Translations under genes and position numbers: made by a program
Notes under the pieces: generated by a model
Told to the model about the DNA's origin: nothing
The model's input: only the letters and a program-made list of their open reading frames with translations
Database searches by the model: none
Origin: Citrus sinensis
Lineage: Eukaryota > Streptophyta > Magnoliopsida > Sapindales > Rutaceae
Length of the DNA stretch: 64,000 nucleotides
Reading direction: 5' to 3'
Assembly (NCBI RefSeq): GCF_022201045.2
Contig: NC_068557.1
Span: forward strand, 4,154,001-4,218,000
Shown: positions 48,877 to 60,375 of the stretch, piece by piece
Position numbering within the stretch: the first letter of the stretch is position 1
Layout of the letters: each line of letters opens with the position of its first letter

Positions 48877-51475
48877 ATGGGAGAAGAAGAAACCCTAGCA
48901 CAACACCGAAGCTCCTCCTTCGCTGCTCCTCTTATTTTACTCCTCGTATTAGCCTTTCAGTTTGTTTCCAAATGGCTCGATCAACTCAAAAAGGTATTAA
49001 GGTTTTAATTTTTTTTTATAATAAAAACTCAATCCTCTTGCAAATATTGATTAATTTTCTTTTTAAAATTGTTTATTGATTATGAAATTTTAATAGAGAG
49101 GAGCGAGGAGTGACAAGGAAATCCAGTTGCGGAGAGAAATAAAGCAACTATTGAAAGAGGCGAGCTCCTTTTCACAGTGAGTAATTTTATTGATGTAATT
49201 GAAGTTTATACATCTTGTGATAATTTGATTTTGAATTTTGTTCTTTTCACTGATTATGAGAGAATCACATTCCAATAGCATTATATTATTCAATAGGAAA
49301 CAGCTTCTTTCCCACTCATAAGAAATGTAAGAATCTGGCTTGTCTCTGTCCACGTTCTTGCTTGAATGCGGCATTTTTCACCCCCCTTGTTGACAATTTT
49401 TAGTGGTACAATTGCTCATGGTTCAACTCCCAACATTTAATTTATGCTAAAAGACCATAAATTTGATTTTCCGGGCTTCTATGTGCATTTTTTGAAATCA
49501 TATATGCTGGCGGATGTAGAATTTAAAGAAGTGTATCTATATGTGATATTAATGGGTTTTAAAGACTATTTTGGTCCTGTTGATTGTAGGCCCTCAACAT
49601 TTGCACAAGCTGCAAAGCTTAAGAGGTTGGCAACTGCTAAGGAGAAGGAACTTGCAAACTGTGAGGCTAACTGCAGTCTTAGTCGTTTACTATTTGTTTC
49701 TTTTGACTTATACTGTTAAATTTACATAGTACTTTCTTCTTTCTCTTTAACAAACTTGACTTTTGGGGGACTCTATAACAACTTATATGGAACATTTAAA
49801 GAGTTTCTGGAGTGTCTGATGATTAGTGGTATCAAGGGGAAGATTTTCTTTTATGGGTGGCAAGCCTATCAAGATAAGCTATTGTCTCTTATTTGAATGT
49901 GCCACACCTAACAATTTCATTCTGTAATGATGGTCTCCTGACTACCAGCATTGTCAAGACTTCAAATCTTTGTCTTCCTAAAGTTACTGTACCAAAAACC
50001 AAGAACCTTTTAGAGTATGAATTATCTGTTACTAGAGGTGTATGCTAATTAATAGAGAACATAAGGAATCTTGGTCAACGACTTTAGTTGTTATGCTGTT
50101 GCTTTTTGTTTGTTGCTTTTATTTTCCCTTGTTATAACTGTGTTTCCTTACTCTGATGAAAGCTTCTAACTGTTATATTTGTCATGCAGATCAAGAATCA
50201 CAGAGCAAGGAGATACATATGTCTTATGATTTGTATGTGAAAGTTCTCCGTATTCTAAAGGTGGTTATGTGTCTTCTGAAATCTTTTGAAATCTTTCAGT
50301 AGTTTAATTTTTTTATTCTTCTCTTCATTTGGATTGTAAGAATTTATACATGTGGTGTATAGGTTGTCATCTATTTTGTGCTGATTTGTTGGTTTTGGAG
50401 AGCCCCGGTTGCTGCCATATCTCAGCAACTTGTGCAACCTTTTGGTAATATATATTCCTGATACCGTCAGCTCTTTCTTATTCCCTTTCTTCTCTCTCCC
50501 TCGTGTTCATGGGTATTATATATCATTGTTTTTTTGATTCCGTTGTCCACAAAACTGTTCTGCCCTTAACTTCATGGACAAGCTCATTGAAAAACTTGGG
50601 CAGATTATAACATTACTTGCCTCACTAAAAGCCTCACCAAAGAAAAAGAAACTTAAATAAGAATGAATTGAGTGGGCATAGAGCAGCTGGATATTCATCG
50701 AGGAAAAGCAAATCCGCAACATCTTGAATTGTGCAGTGTGTTGATTGACTTATATCTGTTGCGCAGTGTGTTGATTCACTTACATCTGCCTTTTTGCAGG
50801 GAAGTTTCTGTCCTGGTGGACTGGAGGTCAATCAAAAAACAATGTTATGGTAAATAAACTTGGTTCTTTGTCTTCTATATCTCTTATTGTGAACAAGCAA
50901 GTTTTTATGCACGGGAGAAGTTTTTATCTTCCTCATGTCCATTCTAAAAATCTTAGTTTTGGTTTAAATTGCCATATCATGTGTACTTTTGTGCTTTATT
51001 ATCAGGAGTGAAGCCATTTGATATCATTAGGATTTTGAATTAGCATCCAAGCATCTTCTCTCTCATCTCGTCTACAGGCTTGATGACAACTCTTGGTTTA
51101 AATGAAAAAGAAAAGAAAAATAATGATTATGAAGGATGGTGACAGATATGCTTGGTGTTTCTTCAACATTGAACATCTTAACAATTTTCTTATTTTTGGT
51201 AAATAATGTATTTAATATGAACATTTTATGGGAAGTTAGCTCATTTAAGTCTTGCCAAAAGTTACATCTAAGTGGGGCACGAACTCTTATTTTCTTCGCT
51301 GTCAAATCTCTGTGGTAACCTAGATTAAAAAAGAAAAAAAGGGGAAAAAGCTTTGATCATTGTTGAACTCTCTTTATTGATTTTTCTACTTCTAATGCCA
51401 CTGCAGGTTGGGATAATACCTTGGTTAATATTGTCTACAAGGGTTAGCAAATTTGTCTGTGGGCTCTTCAAGTAG
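48877..51475 (+). CDS. GET1: GET1/WRB-like receptor for tail-anchored protein insertion
   Basis: ER membrane receptor that, with its partner, accepts tail-anchored proteins from the GET3 ATPase and inserts them. Exons: 48877-48993, 49097-49176, 49590-49660, 50190-50260, 50363-50444, 50800-50849 and 51407-51475 (TAG), giving 179 residues. Membrane segment 1 is about 16-33 (APLILLLVLAFQFVSKW). A charged coiled coil occupies about 40-100 (SDKEIQLRREIKQLLKEA, AAKLKRLATAKEKELA). Segment 2 is about 114-130 (VVIYFVLICWFWRAPVAAIS) and segment 3 about 157-177 (VGIIPWLILSTRVSKFVCGL). One N-terminal helix, a cytosolic coiled coil and two C-terminal helices is the GET1 plan. It corresponds to Arabidopsis At4g16444 by memory. 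All introns are GT-AG and all phases close. Confidence 0.93.
50729..50788 (+). repeat. 30-bp tandem duplication next to the GET1 exon 6 acceptor
   Basis: Two adjoining 30-base copies (50729-50758 and 50759-50788), differing at three positions, share GCAGTGTGTTGATT. They end immediately before the acceptor tract CCTTTTTGCAG, so the branch-site region of this intron is duplicated. Confidence 0.9.
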
Positions 51476-52680
51476 ACGAAAGGCTCTGATGATCTGCACA
51501 GACTATCTATTGTTTTGAATATCACGAAGAGAAAAATTCGGCTTTTGCAGCCCCATTTCCGCGTTGATCCTCACCCACCCCATAATTTTTTTTTTTTTCA
51601 TTTTTCAGTCTTTTTATAGCTTTGCATTTGTTTTGAAAAGGCATCCAATATATTACTGCATTGTTTTATTGTATAGATCTTATATAAGTTTCTGTTGCGT
51701 GCCCTTATTTGTAACAATAGGGTGCTCAACTAACATGAATTTTTTACCCCCTTTTTTTACCCCCTTTTTCTACCCCATGCCACTCCTCCCCCACTTTTTT
51801 TTTTTTGGATATGTGTATACCCTTCTCGCCGTAAATTTTGATTGATACTAGGCAGTGGTTTTGGTTCATTGAGAAACAAGTCTGGAAAATACATTACATA
51901 ATTCAAAGCTAGCATTCTCTTGGATTGAAGAAGGCGAAGTAATACTTTGAATAAGTGTTAGCATTTTGTACTTTAAAAAAAAAAAAATTGTCGCAATATC
52001 AGTATATATTATCCCATAGTGTATAATAAACATGATGACAATATGCATCACATAAACATTAGGACTCCGACTATCTTTATAATAGGAATTACCCTAACAT
52101 TATTGTATATTTAACCCATAAAATTACAATTCAGTTTAAAAACAATTTATTTATGAAATTATTATTTCAAAATTTACAGTTAAGACAGGAAATGGATCAC
52201 ATCTTAAGGCATGAAATGTAACACGTCTTAAAACGACGCTGTGGCAGTTGAGTTGATTTTTGTTTAAATAACTATTGTTTAAATAATTACGAATATTTTC
52301 AGCGTTACTTTAAAATAAATAGTCCATTCAAAATAAATAAGTGGCAAATCTACATTCATTATTTTTTTAAATTACTGTAATATTTCTTAAAAAAATTCTA
52401 TGATTTAATTCGATTTCCTACTACTACCCTTCTCGGCTTGCCAGTCGACTGTCGGGGGCGGTGGTGGGCCAAAAAAATCGAACCCCTCGGTCCAATTTGT
52501 ATAGATGAAATCAGACCGGCTTAGCTCGGTTTGTCGTTTGACAAATTGGTCAGCATTGGTAACATTTACGGCAGATGCCAAACCGGATGAACCGGTCTAA
52601 GTTCTGTTTGAGCCAAAATTGACCCAAATCGGTCCGTGCCCACCTAATTGAGCGCAAACTCTCTTCCTATTTCCTACCTT
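51476..52680. other. GET1 3' side and intergenic DNA
   Basis: T-rich and AT-rich, with no gene. Degenerate ACCGG/CCGGT words around 52480-52640 suggest an old repeat in the distal promoter of the RRM gene. Confidence 0.45.
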
Positions 52681-52688
52681 TATATAAC
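52681..52688 (+). promoter_or_regulatory. TATA box of the RRM protein gene
   Basis: TATATAAC stands alone about 235 bases upstream of the ATG, leaving room for a leader of about 200 bases that includes TTAGGGTT words (telo-box-like). Inferred from sequence and position. Confidence 0.5.
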
Positions 52689-52922
52689 GACGAGTAAGCT
52701 TAAGGACAGTGTAGTAATTGTACATGTCAAAATTCTATTTAAACTCCAAAACGACAATTAGTTTGACAGATTGATTTGCGTTTGAGCTTTGAGTTTAGGG
52801 TTCTTTTTGTTTTTTGGTCTCTGTACGATCGAGTTTCCTATTAGGGTTTGTTCTAATTTCATCATCATCAGCAAGATAATCGAAGAAGCTGAGAAAGAAT
52901 TGAATTTTCAACAGTAAAAGCT

Positions 52923-54375
52923 ATGTACGGATCCAGAGGGTAAGTTGCTAAACTTCATGTTTAATTCCTTGTTCGGCTTTCATTATTTTGTTGTAATACT
53001 TTATTTATTTTTAAAAAAATTGAGTTAGGCTTTTATTTTCCACTTGTTTGAATTTATGTTTTGTTGCAATCGCTTACTTTGTTAACAAAATTGAGATTAG
53101 AACTGCGAAATTAAGGAGATTTTGTTTAAAAGAGAATAATATTTCAAAAAAAGTAATGATGAATGTTAAATAGCTTGTTTGGCAGTCATTGATAATTGAT
53201 TAATTCATTCTTTGCATTAGTTATGGCACAGATTTCATGTATCATGATTTTATGATGATGATTCGCTGATAAATTTCTTTCTCCTCAAGTCGTTTCATAT
53301 GCGATTGATGTAACTCAGTGTAAAAACTGTGTTACTTTGCATGCAAATTTGTGATATCTTTTGTGGTTGTATTTATTTTTCTGCTTTGTTTTGCATCTTG
53401 TTTGTTTCCTTGTGTACTCTTATATACATGTATGCGTGTCGATTATTCTTGGGAGGGTTGCCCAATATGATAATGCTTTGAAAATTACAAAAGTCGAATA
53501 GACATTAGGTGTCTGGGAAGAGTGGGTTGGGTTTGGTTTTATTAACAGGTTGAGTGGGGATTTTTTTTTTCCTTTTGGGTATGGATAATTGAAGGGCAAT
53601 ATTGGGAAGCGGGGGGGTTTCGGACGGGTACGAGGTCGGCTCAAAGAGACAAAGAATGATGGAACCAAATCCTTACTTCGCAGTGAGCAGCAGTGCAAGT
53701 GGCTTTCAACCTTACGGCTATGGTGGTGGGTTTCCACCCCCGCCTTCCTTTCCTGTTGTTCGCCTCAGGGGGCTGCCATTTAACTGCACTGATATTGACA
53801 TTTGCAAGTTCTTTGCTGGACTGGATATTGTGGATGTGTTGCTGGTCAACAAGAATGGACGCTTCTCAGGAGAGGCTTTTGTTGTCTTTGCTGGGCCCAT
53901 ACAAGTTGAGTTTGCTTTACAGAGAGATCGGCAGAACATGGGGCGTCGGTATGTTGAAGTTTTCAGGTGCAAGAGACAGGATTACTACAATGCCGTGGCT
54001 TCAGAGGTGAATTATGAAGGGATCTATGATAATGATTTCCATGGAAGTCCTCCACCATCACGAGCTAAGAGGTACAATGATAAAGATCAAATGGAACACA
54101 CTGAAATTTTGAAGATGCGTGGTCTTCCTTTCTCTGTGAAGAAATCTGAAATAGTTCAATTCTTTAAAGACTACAAGATAATTGAGGATAAGATACACAT
54201 TGCATGCCGACCTGATGGTAAGGCTACCGGTGAGGCATATGTGGAGTTTGTTTCTGTAGAGGAGGCTAAGAGAGCAATGTGTAAAGACAAGATGACAATT
54301 GGTTCGAGGTATGTCGAGCTGTTCCCTTCCACACCTGATGAAGCTCGGCGTGCTGAATCAAGATCAAGACAGTGA
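52923..54375 (+). CDS. RNA-binding protein with two RRMs (hnRNP F/H-like)
   Basis: Probable nuclear RNA-binding or splicing protein. A tiny first coding exon (52923-52939, Met-Tyr-Gly-Ser-Arg-G) joins exon 2 (53595-54375), giving 265 residues. Its true N terminus would be missed by an ORF-only call, which starts at a TTG. RRM1 spans about 60-135, with RLRGLPF at 62-68 and GEAFVVF. RRM2 spans about 176-250, with KMRGLPF and GEAYVEF. The RGLPF and GEAxV/F versions of RNP2 and RNP1 are those of quasi-RRMs in hnRNP F/H and GRSF1, which bind G-rich RNA. A Gly/Tyr/Pro-rich stretch precedes RRM1. It is similar to Arabidopsis At5g66010/At3g20890 by memory. The acceptor before exon 2 is a weak ATTGAAG, chosen because it restores frame. 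Confidence 0.9.
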
Positions 54376-55030
54376 AGAGGCGTTAATTGTGGCTAGAGGT
54401 TTTAACGGCTGAAATATATTTCTTTTCATCTTTGTAGCTTTTACCAGCTGTGCTAGTATGCATGCACCTTCTGATTTCACGTGAAGCTTTCATTCTGGTG
54501 CCACAATTTTTTTTTGGGGCTCATTTAGATTGTATGCATAGATTATTCGTGACTATAAATTGTCCTCCTTTGGATATTTGAATTTTTATTTCTTATAGAA
54601 GTTATAAACTTGAACATTTTGTATATTGTTTGCTTAAGGACCCTGTCACATTGGTTGACCAAATCTCTTTGGGTTCAAAATGAAGAAAAGAAGTGAATGT
54701 TGCAGGATTGACATTGACTCTGTAGACTACTTAAATCGGACCCTTTTTTTTTTGGTGTGTGTGAATTGTGTGATTCTATTTCAACGTTTGGCATGGATTT
54801 TTCATATACTGTAGTTTCTTGTTATTTAAAACAAGTCAAGTCAAAAAGCTACAAATGCTTTACTCGGTGATGCCCCATACAAATTGTATTTGTTCCAAGT
54901 TCTAATTCGTTAAGACCTAGATTCACAAATGTTATTATTGTTCATTGAAGTAAAGGAGGCAAACACCAGCAAGCAACTAGTTTTCCATCACCAGCCAGAG
55001 TGAGCTCTCACTGTGTTATCCTCCAATCCA
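54376..55030 (+). other. 3' UTR of the RRM gene and spacer
   Basis: No gene. T-rich 3' UTR-like sequence runs up to the pseudogene. Confidence 0.5.
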
Positions 55031-55031
55031 G

Positions 55032-55475
55032 CCAACCATATTCGACCTTAGAACTGGCCTACAAGAATCTGTAATTTCGGCTGCAGCATCTGCCTCTGGG
55101 AAATCCGTCCTCCATCTCGACCCAAACCCATTTTACAGTTCCTGCTTCTCATTGCTCTCCATTGCTGATCTGACTGACTTCCCTACCTCCCATCCTACGC
55201 CTTATTCTGATGTACAGGCATCCGTGAGAATCAGTTGATGAGATTCTCTAAGCTTGTTGGGGGAAATTATTCAAGTGTTAGCTCCGTACAACTCATCTGA
55301 GGGTACTGGTGTCGATTTTGTTCAGGTTTCCAAATGCACTTGGGGCTTTTTCGTGCGTTTGGGGCAGCTGCGCTGCCACCGCGCAGCTGCTCCAAACAGG
55401 TCCTTTGTCATTTTGCTGCCGTTAAAGGCTGTCTTTATGTAAGGTTCAAGGGATGCCCTCATCTCCACCCGAGCA
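55032..55475 (+). pseudogene. Decayed Rab escort protein (REP/GDI family) fragment
   Basis: Frame from 55032 reads TIFDLRTGLQESVISAAASA, then SGKSVLHLDPNPFYSS and SLLSIADLTDF before a stop at 55236. This is the N-terminal FAD/GDI-fold of Rab escort protein, with the VIG of the usual FDLIVIGTGL lost. A later piece at 55406-55441 reads CHFAAVKGCLYV, matching the REP/GDI motif around QAFCR-AAVKG-LYVLR. What lies between is shortened and interrupted. No introns are present, so it may be a processed copy, although plant REP genes have few introns. A 41-base near-palindrome sits inside it (55357-55397). REP presents Rab GTPases for prenylation; this copy cannot. Confidence 0.78.
55357..55397. repeat. 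Foldback insertion in the REP pseudogene
   Basis: GTTTGGGGCAGCTGCG (55357-55372) and CGCAGCTGCTCCAAAC (55382-55397) are inverted repeats with one mismatch around a 9-base loop. GTTTGG(A/G)GCAGCTGCG is a typical end word of hAT-like MITEs, so this may be a minimal snap-back element. Confidence 0.7.
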
Positions 55476-56427
55476 ACTGCCAGAAATGCCTTAGTAATGT
55501 TGTTTTCTGATGATCTACACTTGGAATTACAGCGTCAGATACAAGTTGCTCGCTAATTAACTAATCACTAATTTCCTTAATTCAAGTAGATGTTAACCAA
55601 AATCAACAAAGAATAAATGCAATTTAAAATTAAAGCAAGATAAATATCTCATGACAAGATAGTATCAGGATACAACGTCTAAAAATAATGTATTCATATT
55701 TTTTTTTTATTATTATTTTAGTTTATTTACTTCATTTATATGGTTGGTTAATTTTGAATTAGTCAAAATAGCTGCACTAGCTTTGTGGTAAGTAGCGGTA
55801 GTGGAGCATGATATGAAAGCATGCTTAGTGTTACTAATTTTTTAAGTTGTAATCTTAAGTAACCTTTATTATTTTAAACTTATATTATTCAATAAAAAAT
55901 ATCATAAGTATTATTATTTTGACAACTCGGTAAGTTGTGTTTGAGAATTTATTGGTTTCTTTAAATAATCAATACTTATTTTGGAGATTTAAATTTCATC
56001 CAATCAACCTAAATTTTTTGTAAATTCTTTCTATTTTATTGAATTTAGCATTACAGACATTCGTGTCCGAAATATAGAATTGAATGATGATGAGAATCTA
56101 GAGTTCAAGACTTCGCCAAAATAATAAAATTATAAGGAAGTTACGCAATTTTGTGTCGATTTTGAGTGTCATAATTTAATTTTGCAATGACGGTGATTTG
56201 ATAACTTCATGTACTTCGTAGAGGATACGTTTGGTGAAAATGTATTCTGAAGGTATCTGCCGCAGTTACCTCAATTTAGGCGGGCCCAAATGTTATTTGT
56301 TGTTTCTCACAAGCCACAAAACCTCAAACTTGAAGGTTGATAGCAAAAGCCCCAACGCCCAGCCCGCATTGCCAGTCCCTGGACTGTCGCATATTTTCTC
56401 TAAATTTCGATTACAAACGAGTTGAAA
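55476..56427. other. Spacer and promoter of the PPR gene
   Basis: No gene. AT-rich up to about 56200, then the promoter and leader of the PPR gene. Confidence 0.5.
56282..56288 (+). promoter_or_regulatory. Site II-type element (GGGCCCA)
   Basis: GGGCCCA contains the TGGGCC core in reverse. It lies about 140 bases before the ATG, in DNA that is otherwise AT-rich. Site II elements bind TCP factors and are common in promoters of genes for mitochondrial proteins, which fits the gene downstream. Confidence 0.4.
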
Positions 56428-58593
56428 ATGTTCACAAAAGCTGCCTTCAATCCTTGCCGTAGCTTTCCCGAGCGAATCCTGCGTCTTCCCGCCAAGTGCT
56501 TCTCTTCAGTTCCACAATCCGATGTGGAAACCCAGTTGAGGTTGCTGTTTGAAAAACCCAATTCTCAATATGCAGAAGCAGTTTCCCTCTTTCAGAGAGC
56601 CATTTGTTCGGACCGCTTACCATCCGGGTCGGTTTGCAACTCTCTAATGCAAGCCCTGGTGAGGTCTAAAAATTACGAATATGCCTTTTCAGTTTATAGT
56701 AAGATGACCTGTGTTCATATCTTCCCTAGCTTTCTGTCTTTGAGTGGTTTAATCGAAGTTTTTGTGCAAACCCAGAAACCCAAATTTGCTTTAGGAGTTA
56801 TTGGGTTGATATTAAAGCGTGGTTTTTTTGTGAATATTTATGCTTTTAACCTTATATTGAAGGCTTTTTGTAGAAAGGGTGAGGTTAATAAGGCTATTGA
56901 GCTCTTTGGTGAAATTAAAAGCAATGGTGTATCGCCAGATAATTGTAGTTACAATACCATTGTAAATGGTCTTTGTAAAGCGAAAAGATTTAAAGAGGCG
57001 TTGGATATTTTGCCTGACATGGAGGCTGTGGGTTGCTGTCCCAACTTAGTTACATATGCGACCTTGATGGATGGTCTTTGTAAGGATGGTAGAGTAGATG
57101 AGGCGATGGGGTTGTTGGAGGAGATGAAGGCGAAGGGCTTGGATGCTGATGTTGTAGTCTACAGTGCTCTTATTAGTGGTTTTTGTAGTAATGGAAGTTT
57201 TGATAAAGGGAAGAAACTCTTCGATGATATGTTGGAAAAAGGTATTTCTCCTAATGTAGTCACATATAATAGTTTAATGCATTGTCTTTGTAAGATTGGA
57301 CAATGGAAAGAAGCGATCGCAATGCTGGATGCTATGATGGAACGTGGGATTCGCCCTGATGTTGTTACCTATACATGTTTAATTGAAGGACTTTGTAAAG
57401 GTGGGAGGGCTACTAAAGCCATTGACCTTTTGAATTGGATGGTAAAAAAGGGCGAGAAACTTAGTGTTATAACTTATAATGTTTTAATTAAGGGACTGTG
57501 CCAGAAAGGTCTTGTTGGTGAAGCTTATGAAATTTTGAACATGATGATAGAGAAGGGAATGATGCCTGATGTGGTTTCATACAATACATTACTAATGGGA
57601 ATTGGCAAGTTTGGTAAGGTTGATGAGGCACTGGAACTTTTCAATTTGGTATTGAAGGAAGAGAAATATGTTCAACTAGATGTTGTGACATATAACAATC
57701 TAATTCAAGGGCTCTGCAAAGAAGATCGCCTTGATGAGGCTGTGAAGATTTATCATACAATGGCTGAGAGGGGGATATCTGGTAATTTGGTAACTTTTAA
57801 TATTTTGATTGGTAAATATCTAACAGCTGGAATAATTGACAAGGCCTTGGAAATGTGGAAGCATTTACTTGAACTGGGACATGTTCCCAACTCAGTTACA
57901 TACAGTTCCATGATTGACGGATTCTGCAAAATTGGCATGCTTAATATTGCAAAAGGAATTTTTAGTAAAATGAGAGTTTCTGGAAATGACCCTACCTTGT
58001 TTGACTACAACGCCTTGATGGCATCTTTGTGCAAGGAGAGCAGTTTGGAGCAAGCCAAGCGATTGTTTATAGAAATCAGAAATGCAAACTGTGAACCGGA
58101 TGTTGTCTCCTTTAACACTATGATTAATGGGACTCTTAAAGCAGGGGATTTGCAATCTGCTAGAGAGTTATACAACAACATGCTTCAAATGGGTTTGCCT
58201 CCTGATGCTTTGACTTATTCCACATTAATACATAGGTTTTTAAGATTTGGGCTGCTGAGTGACGCTAAAAGTGTTTACCAGAAAATGGTTGCTTCTGGCC
58301 ATAAACCTAATGCCTGTGTATATGATTCTCTGCTAAAAGGTTTCAGTTCACAAGGTGAAACAGAAGAAGTCTTTGATTTGATTCATGAAATGGCAGATAA
58401 GGGTGTTCATCTTGACCAAGAATTGACTTCTACCATCTTGATATGTCTTTGTAATATCTCGGAGGATCTTGATGTGGCAAAGCTTTTTCCTACTTTTTCC
58501 CAAGAGACGTCGAAGGGCAAAAGCATCTCATGCAAAGATTTATTATTAAAGCTACAGGAGTATCACCCAGAACTTCGGTTACATGCTGCTTAG
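56428..58593 (+). CDS. RPF5: Mitochondrial P-class PPR protein, RPF5-like (At4g28010)
   Basis: Pentatricopeptide repeat protein of 721 residues with no intron. Such proteins bind one RNA base per 35-residue repeat; Arabidopsis RPF5 (At4g28010) directs 5'-end processing of mitochondrial transcripts. Start at ATG 56428 (MFTKAAF). Residues 1-30 are rich in Phe, Arg, Ser and Ala, with few acids, fitting a mitochondrial presequence. From about 55 to 690 there are some 17-18 P-type repeats with VTYNSL/LIxGLCK cores, such as VTYATLMDGLCKDGRVDEAM, VTYTCLIEGLCKGGRATKA and VTYSSMIDGFCKIGMLNIA. No E, DYW or LAGLIDADG tail follows. The segments ETQLRLLFE near the start and SMIDGFCKIGMLNIAKG line up with At4g28010 as I remember it. 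Since PPR genes of this RFL-related type evolve fast, orthology is likely but not certain. Confidence 0.9.
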   Translation: MFTKAAFNPCRSFPERILRLPAKCFSSVPQSDVETQLRLLFEKPNSQYAEAVSLFQRAICSDRLPSGSVCNSLMQALVRSKNYEYAFSVYSKMTCVHIFPSFLSLSGLIEVFVQTQKPKFALGVIGLILKRGFFVNIYAFNLILKAFCRKGEVNKAIELFGEIKSNGVSPDNCSYNTIVNGLCKAKRFKEALDILPDMEAVGCCPNLVTYATLMDGLCKDGRVDEAMGLLEEMKAKGLDADVVVYSALISGFCSNGSFDKGKKLFDDMLEKGISPNVVTYNSLMHCLCKIGQWKEAIAMLDAMMERGIRPDVVTYTCLIEGLCKGGRATKAIDLLNWMVKKGEKLSVITYNVLIKGLCQKGLVGEAYEILNMMIEKGMMPDVVSYNTLLMGIGKFGKVDEALELFNLVLKEEKYVQLDVVTYNNLIQGLCKEDRLDEAVKIYHTMAERGISGNLVTFNILIGKYLTAGIIDKALEMWKHLLELGHVPNSVTYSSMIDGFCKIGMLNIAKGIFSKMRVSGNDPTLFDYNALMASLCKESSLEQAKRLFIEIRNANCEPDVVSFNTMINGTLKAGDLQSARELYNNMLQMGLPPDALTYSTLIHRFLRFGLLSDAKSVYQKMVASGHKPNACVYDSLLKGFSSQGETEEVFDLIHEMADKGVHLDQELTSTILICLCNISEDLDVAKLFPTFSQETSKGKSISCKDLLLKLQEYHPELRLHAA

Positions 58594-60375
58594 CATTTCT
58601 CAAGGGGCCATGATGCCACACAATGTCTTGCACGGTCATCTGAATCAGTCAGTAATATTTAGTTTTTAAATATTAATTTCTTATGTTCATATGCTTTTTT
58701 GATGGCTTCAGTTTAAAATTCCTTGTCCTCAAGAAGAATTCATACACTATGTCTATATTCTGTTGGTACTTTCCTTGGTCTAATTCTGTTTCATTTGGGA
58801 AGCTCTGAGTATGAGCACAAGAAATTGCGGAAGCTGTTAGTATGATCCTCGTGTAAGTGGATGGGAAGTGCTTAAGCAGGTACTTTTCTTTTTCTTTTTG
58901 CTTCTCTCTTTGTGAGAACTTTTACCTTAATTATGCTGAAATTTGATTTTGAATTGCTGGCGAACAGCATAGCAATGGTGACGGTGGTAGCCATGACAGT
59001 CAAAAGGCTCGAAGCTCATACTTTGGATGGAATGTCATTCATCATGCCCAAAGGCCAGCTGCATTATCTGCTCTTTGTAAGGCTGCATTGCACTAGGTCA
59101 AAGAGGCTTGGAGTTGTGGATTTCCAGAGAATGCATGTTTCTCGTGATGGAAAATCTGATTGAAGAAAATACCAGAGGGAGGACAGAGAAAAGAGAAAAT
59201 GTCAAGTGAAAAATTGTTAGGGGTCAGTTTCAGAGTGCTGAACAATTAAAATTTTTTTTTTTATTAATTCCTATAAAATTGTTGATATTTTGTTGCTCTT
59301 TGAAAGACGACAATGTTTACTGCAGAGCACAGAATCATTTGAGTGATGACTAACGAAGATGGACATGAAATTCCTTGTGACAGAAGTAATTCACTTCATC
59401 TATATTGGTCCATTCTTCTTCATCTTCGCCGCCCATCTGCAGCGTCGCCTTTCTTTTTGTTCACTTCATGCTTGTTCCTTAAGAAAACAAAACTGGGTCA
59501 AAAACACTTTGGTGGAGTAGTTATGGTTCTATGCGAGTGAATATATTCAGTTTCAGTTAGAATTTTAGAAGTTGTGGAAGGGTATCTCGAATCACCAAAA
59601 AAGTACAAAGGAAAAGTGGGTTTTGGTGTTGTTTTTAGAATTGTGAGGACCTGTCATTTTATTTTTTGTCTATAGAATTCATGTGCGTGATACAGAGAGC
59701 AATTTTGTACATATTGTCAAAGAAGTTCTAATTTGGCTTGAGAAACCGCTTTATAATTTGGAGAGCAGCGCCTGCTATTTTAGGCCCGACCGCAATATCT
59801 TCAACCAAACTTAAAATTGGCTTATTCCTTTTGTTTATTTCAAAATATTGGGCTTATTCATTTTTTTTCACCTATTTATTCTTGACAACATACTTTTTTA
59901 CTTTTTAAGTTAATTAATTATTACCCTTTCCACCTTTAAGCCCCCAATTACTTTGTGGTTACAAGCTCTGATTAAGAAATCAAAAGTTACTTGAGTAGCC
60001 GATCATGCAATATAATGAGCATTATTGTCTTATAATTCAATTGCCAATTTTTATGTACGGTCGCAAGGCTCATTAAATTAATATAATAAAACTTACTTTT
60101 TTTAATTCATTTTGTAATTATTCCTAAAATGATGAGAAACAATATTTTTTTTTCTTTTTATCATTATTTTCAAGACATTATTGTTTTTATTAAAAAAAAT
60201 ATTTTTCTGAAAAAATGTAATCAAAGGCGTTTTTAACTTTTTATTTTAATTTTCGAAAACAAAAACAAAAACTACCGAACTTTATAATGTTCCCAAAGCT
60301 TTGGCTTGTTTCCGCAGAATTCAGATTTTAGATTCAAATTCAATAAATGGGTGACCCACCGCTAATGAAATAACA
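58594..60375. other. 3' UTR (possibly spliced) of the PPR gene and spacer
   Basis: A donor AAGCAG|GTACTT at about 58880 and an acceptor GCGAACAG at about 58968 suggest a 3' UTR intron. No protein-coding gene is supported in the rest, which turns AT-rich after 59800. Confidence 0.45.

Noticed and set aside
58912..59163. 83-codon ORF downstream of the PPR gene
   Set aside because: It overlaps a probable 3' UTR splice acceptor, shows no family similarity, and its composition is like the surrounding non-coding DNA.
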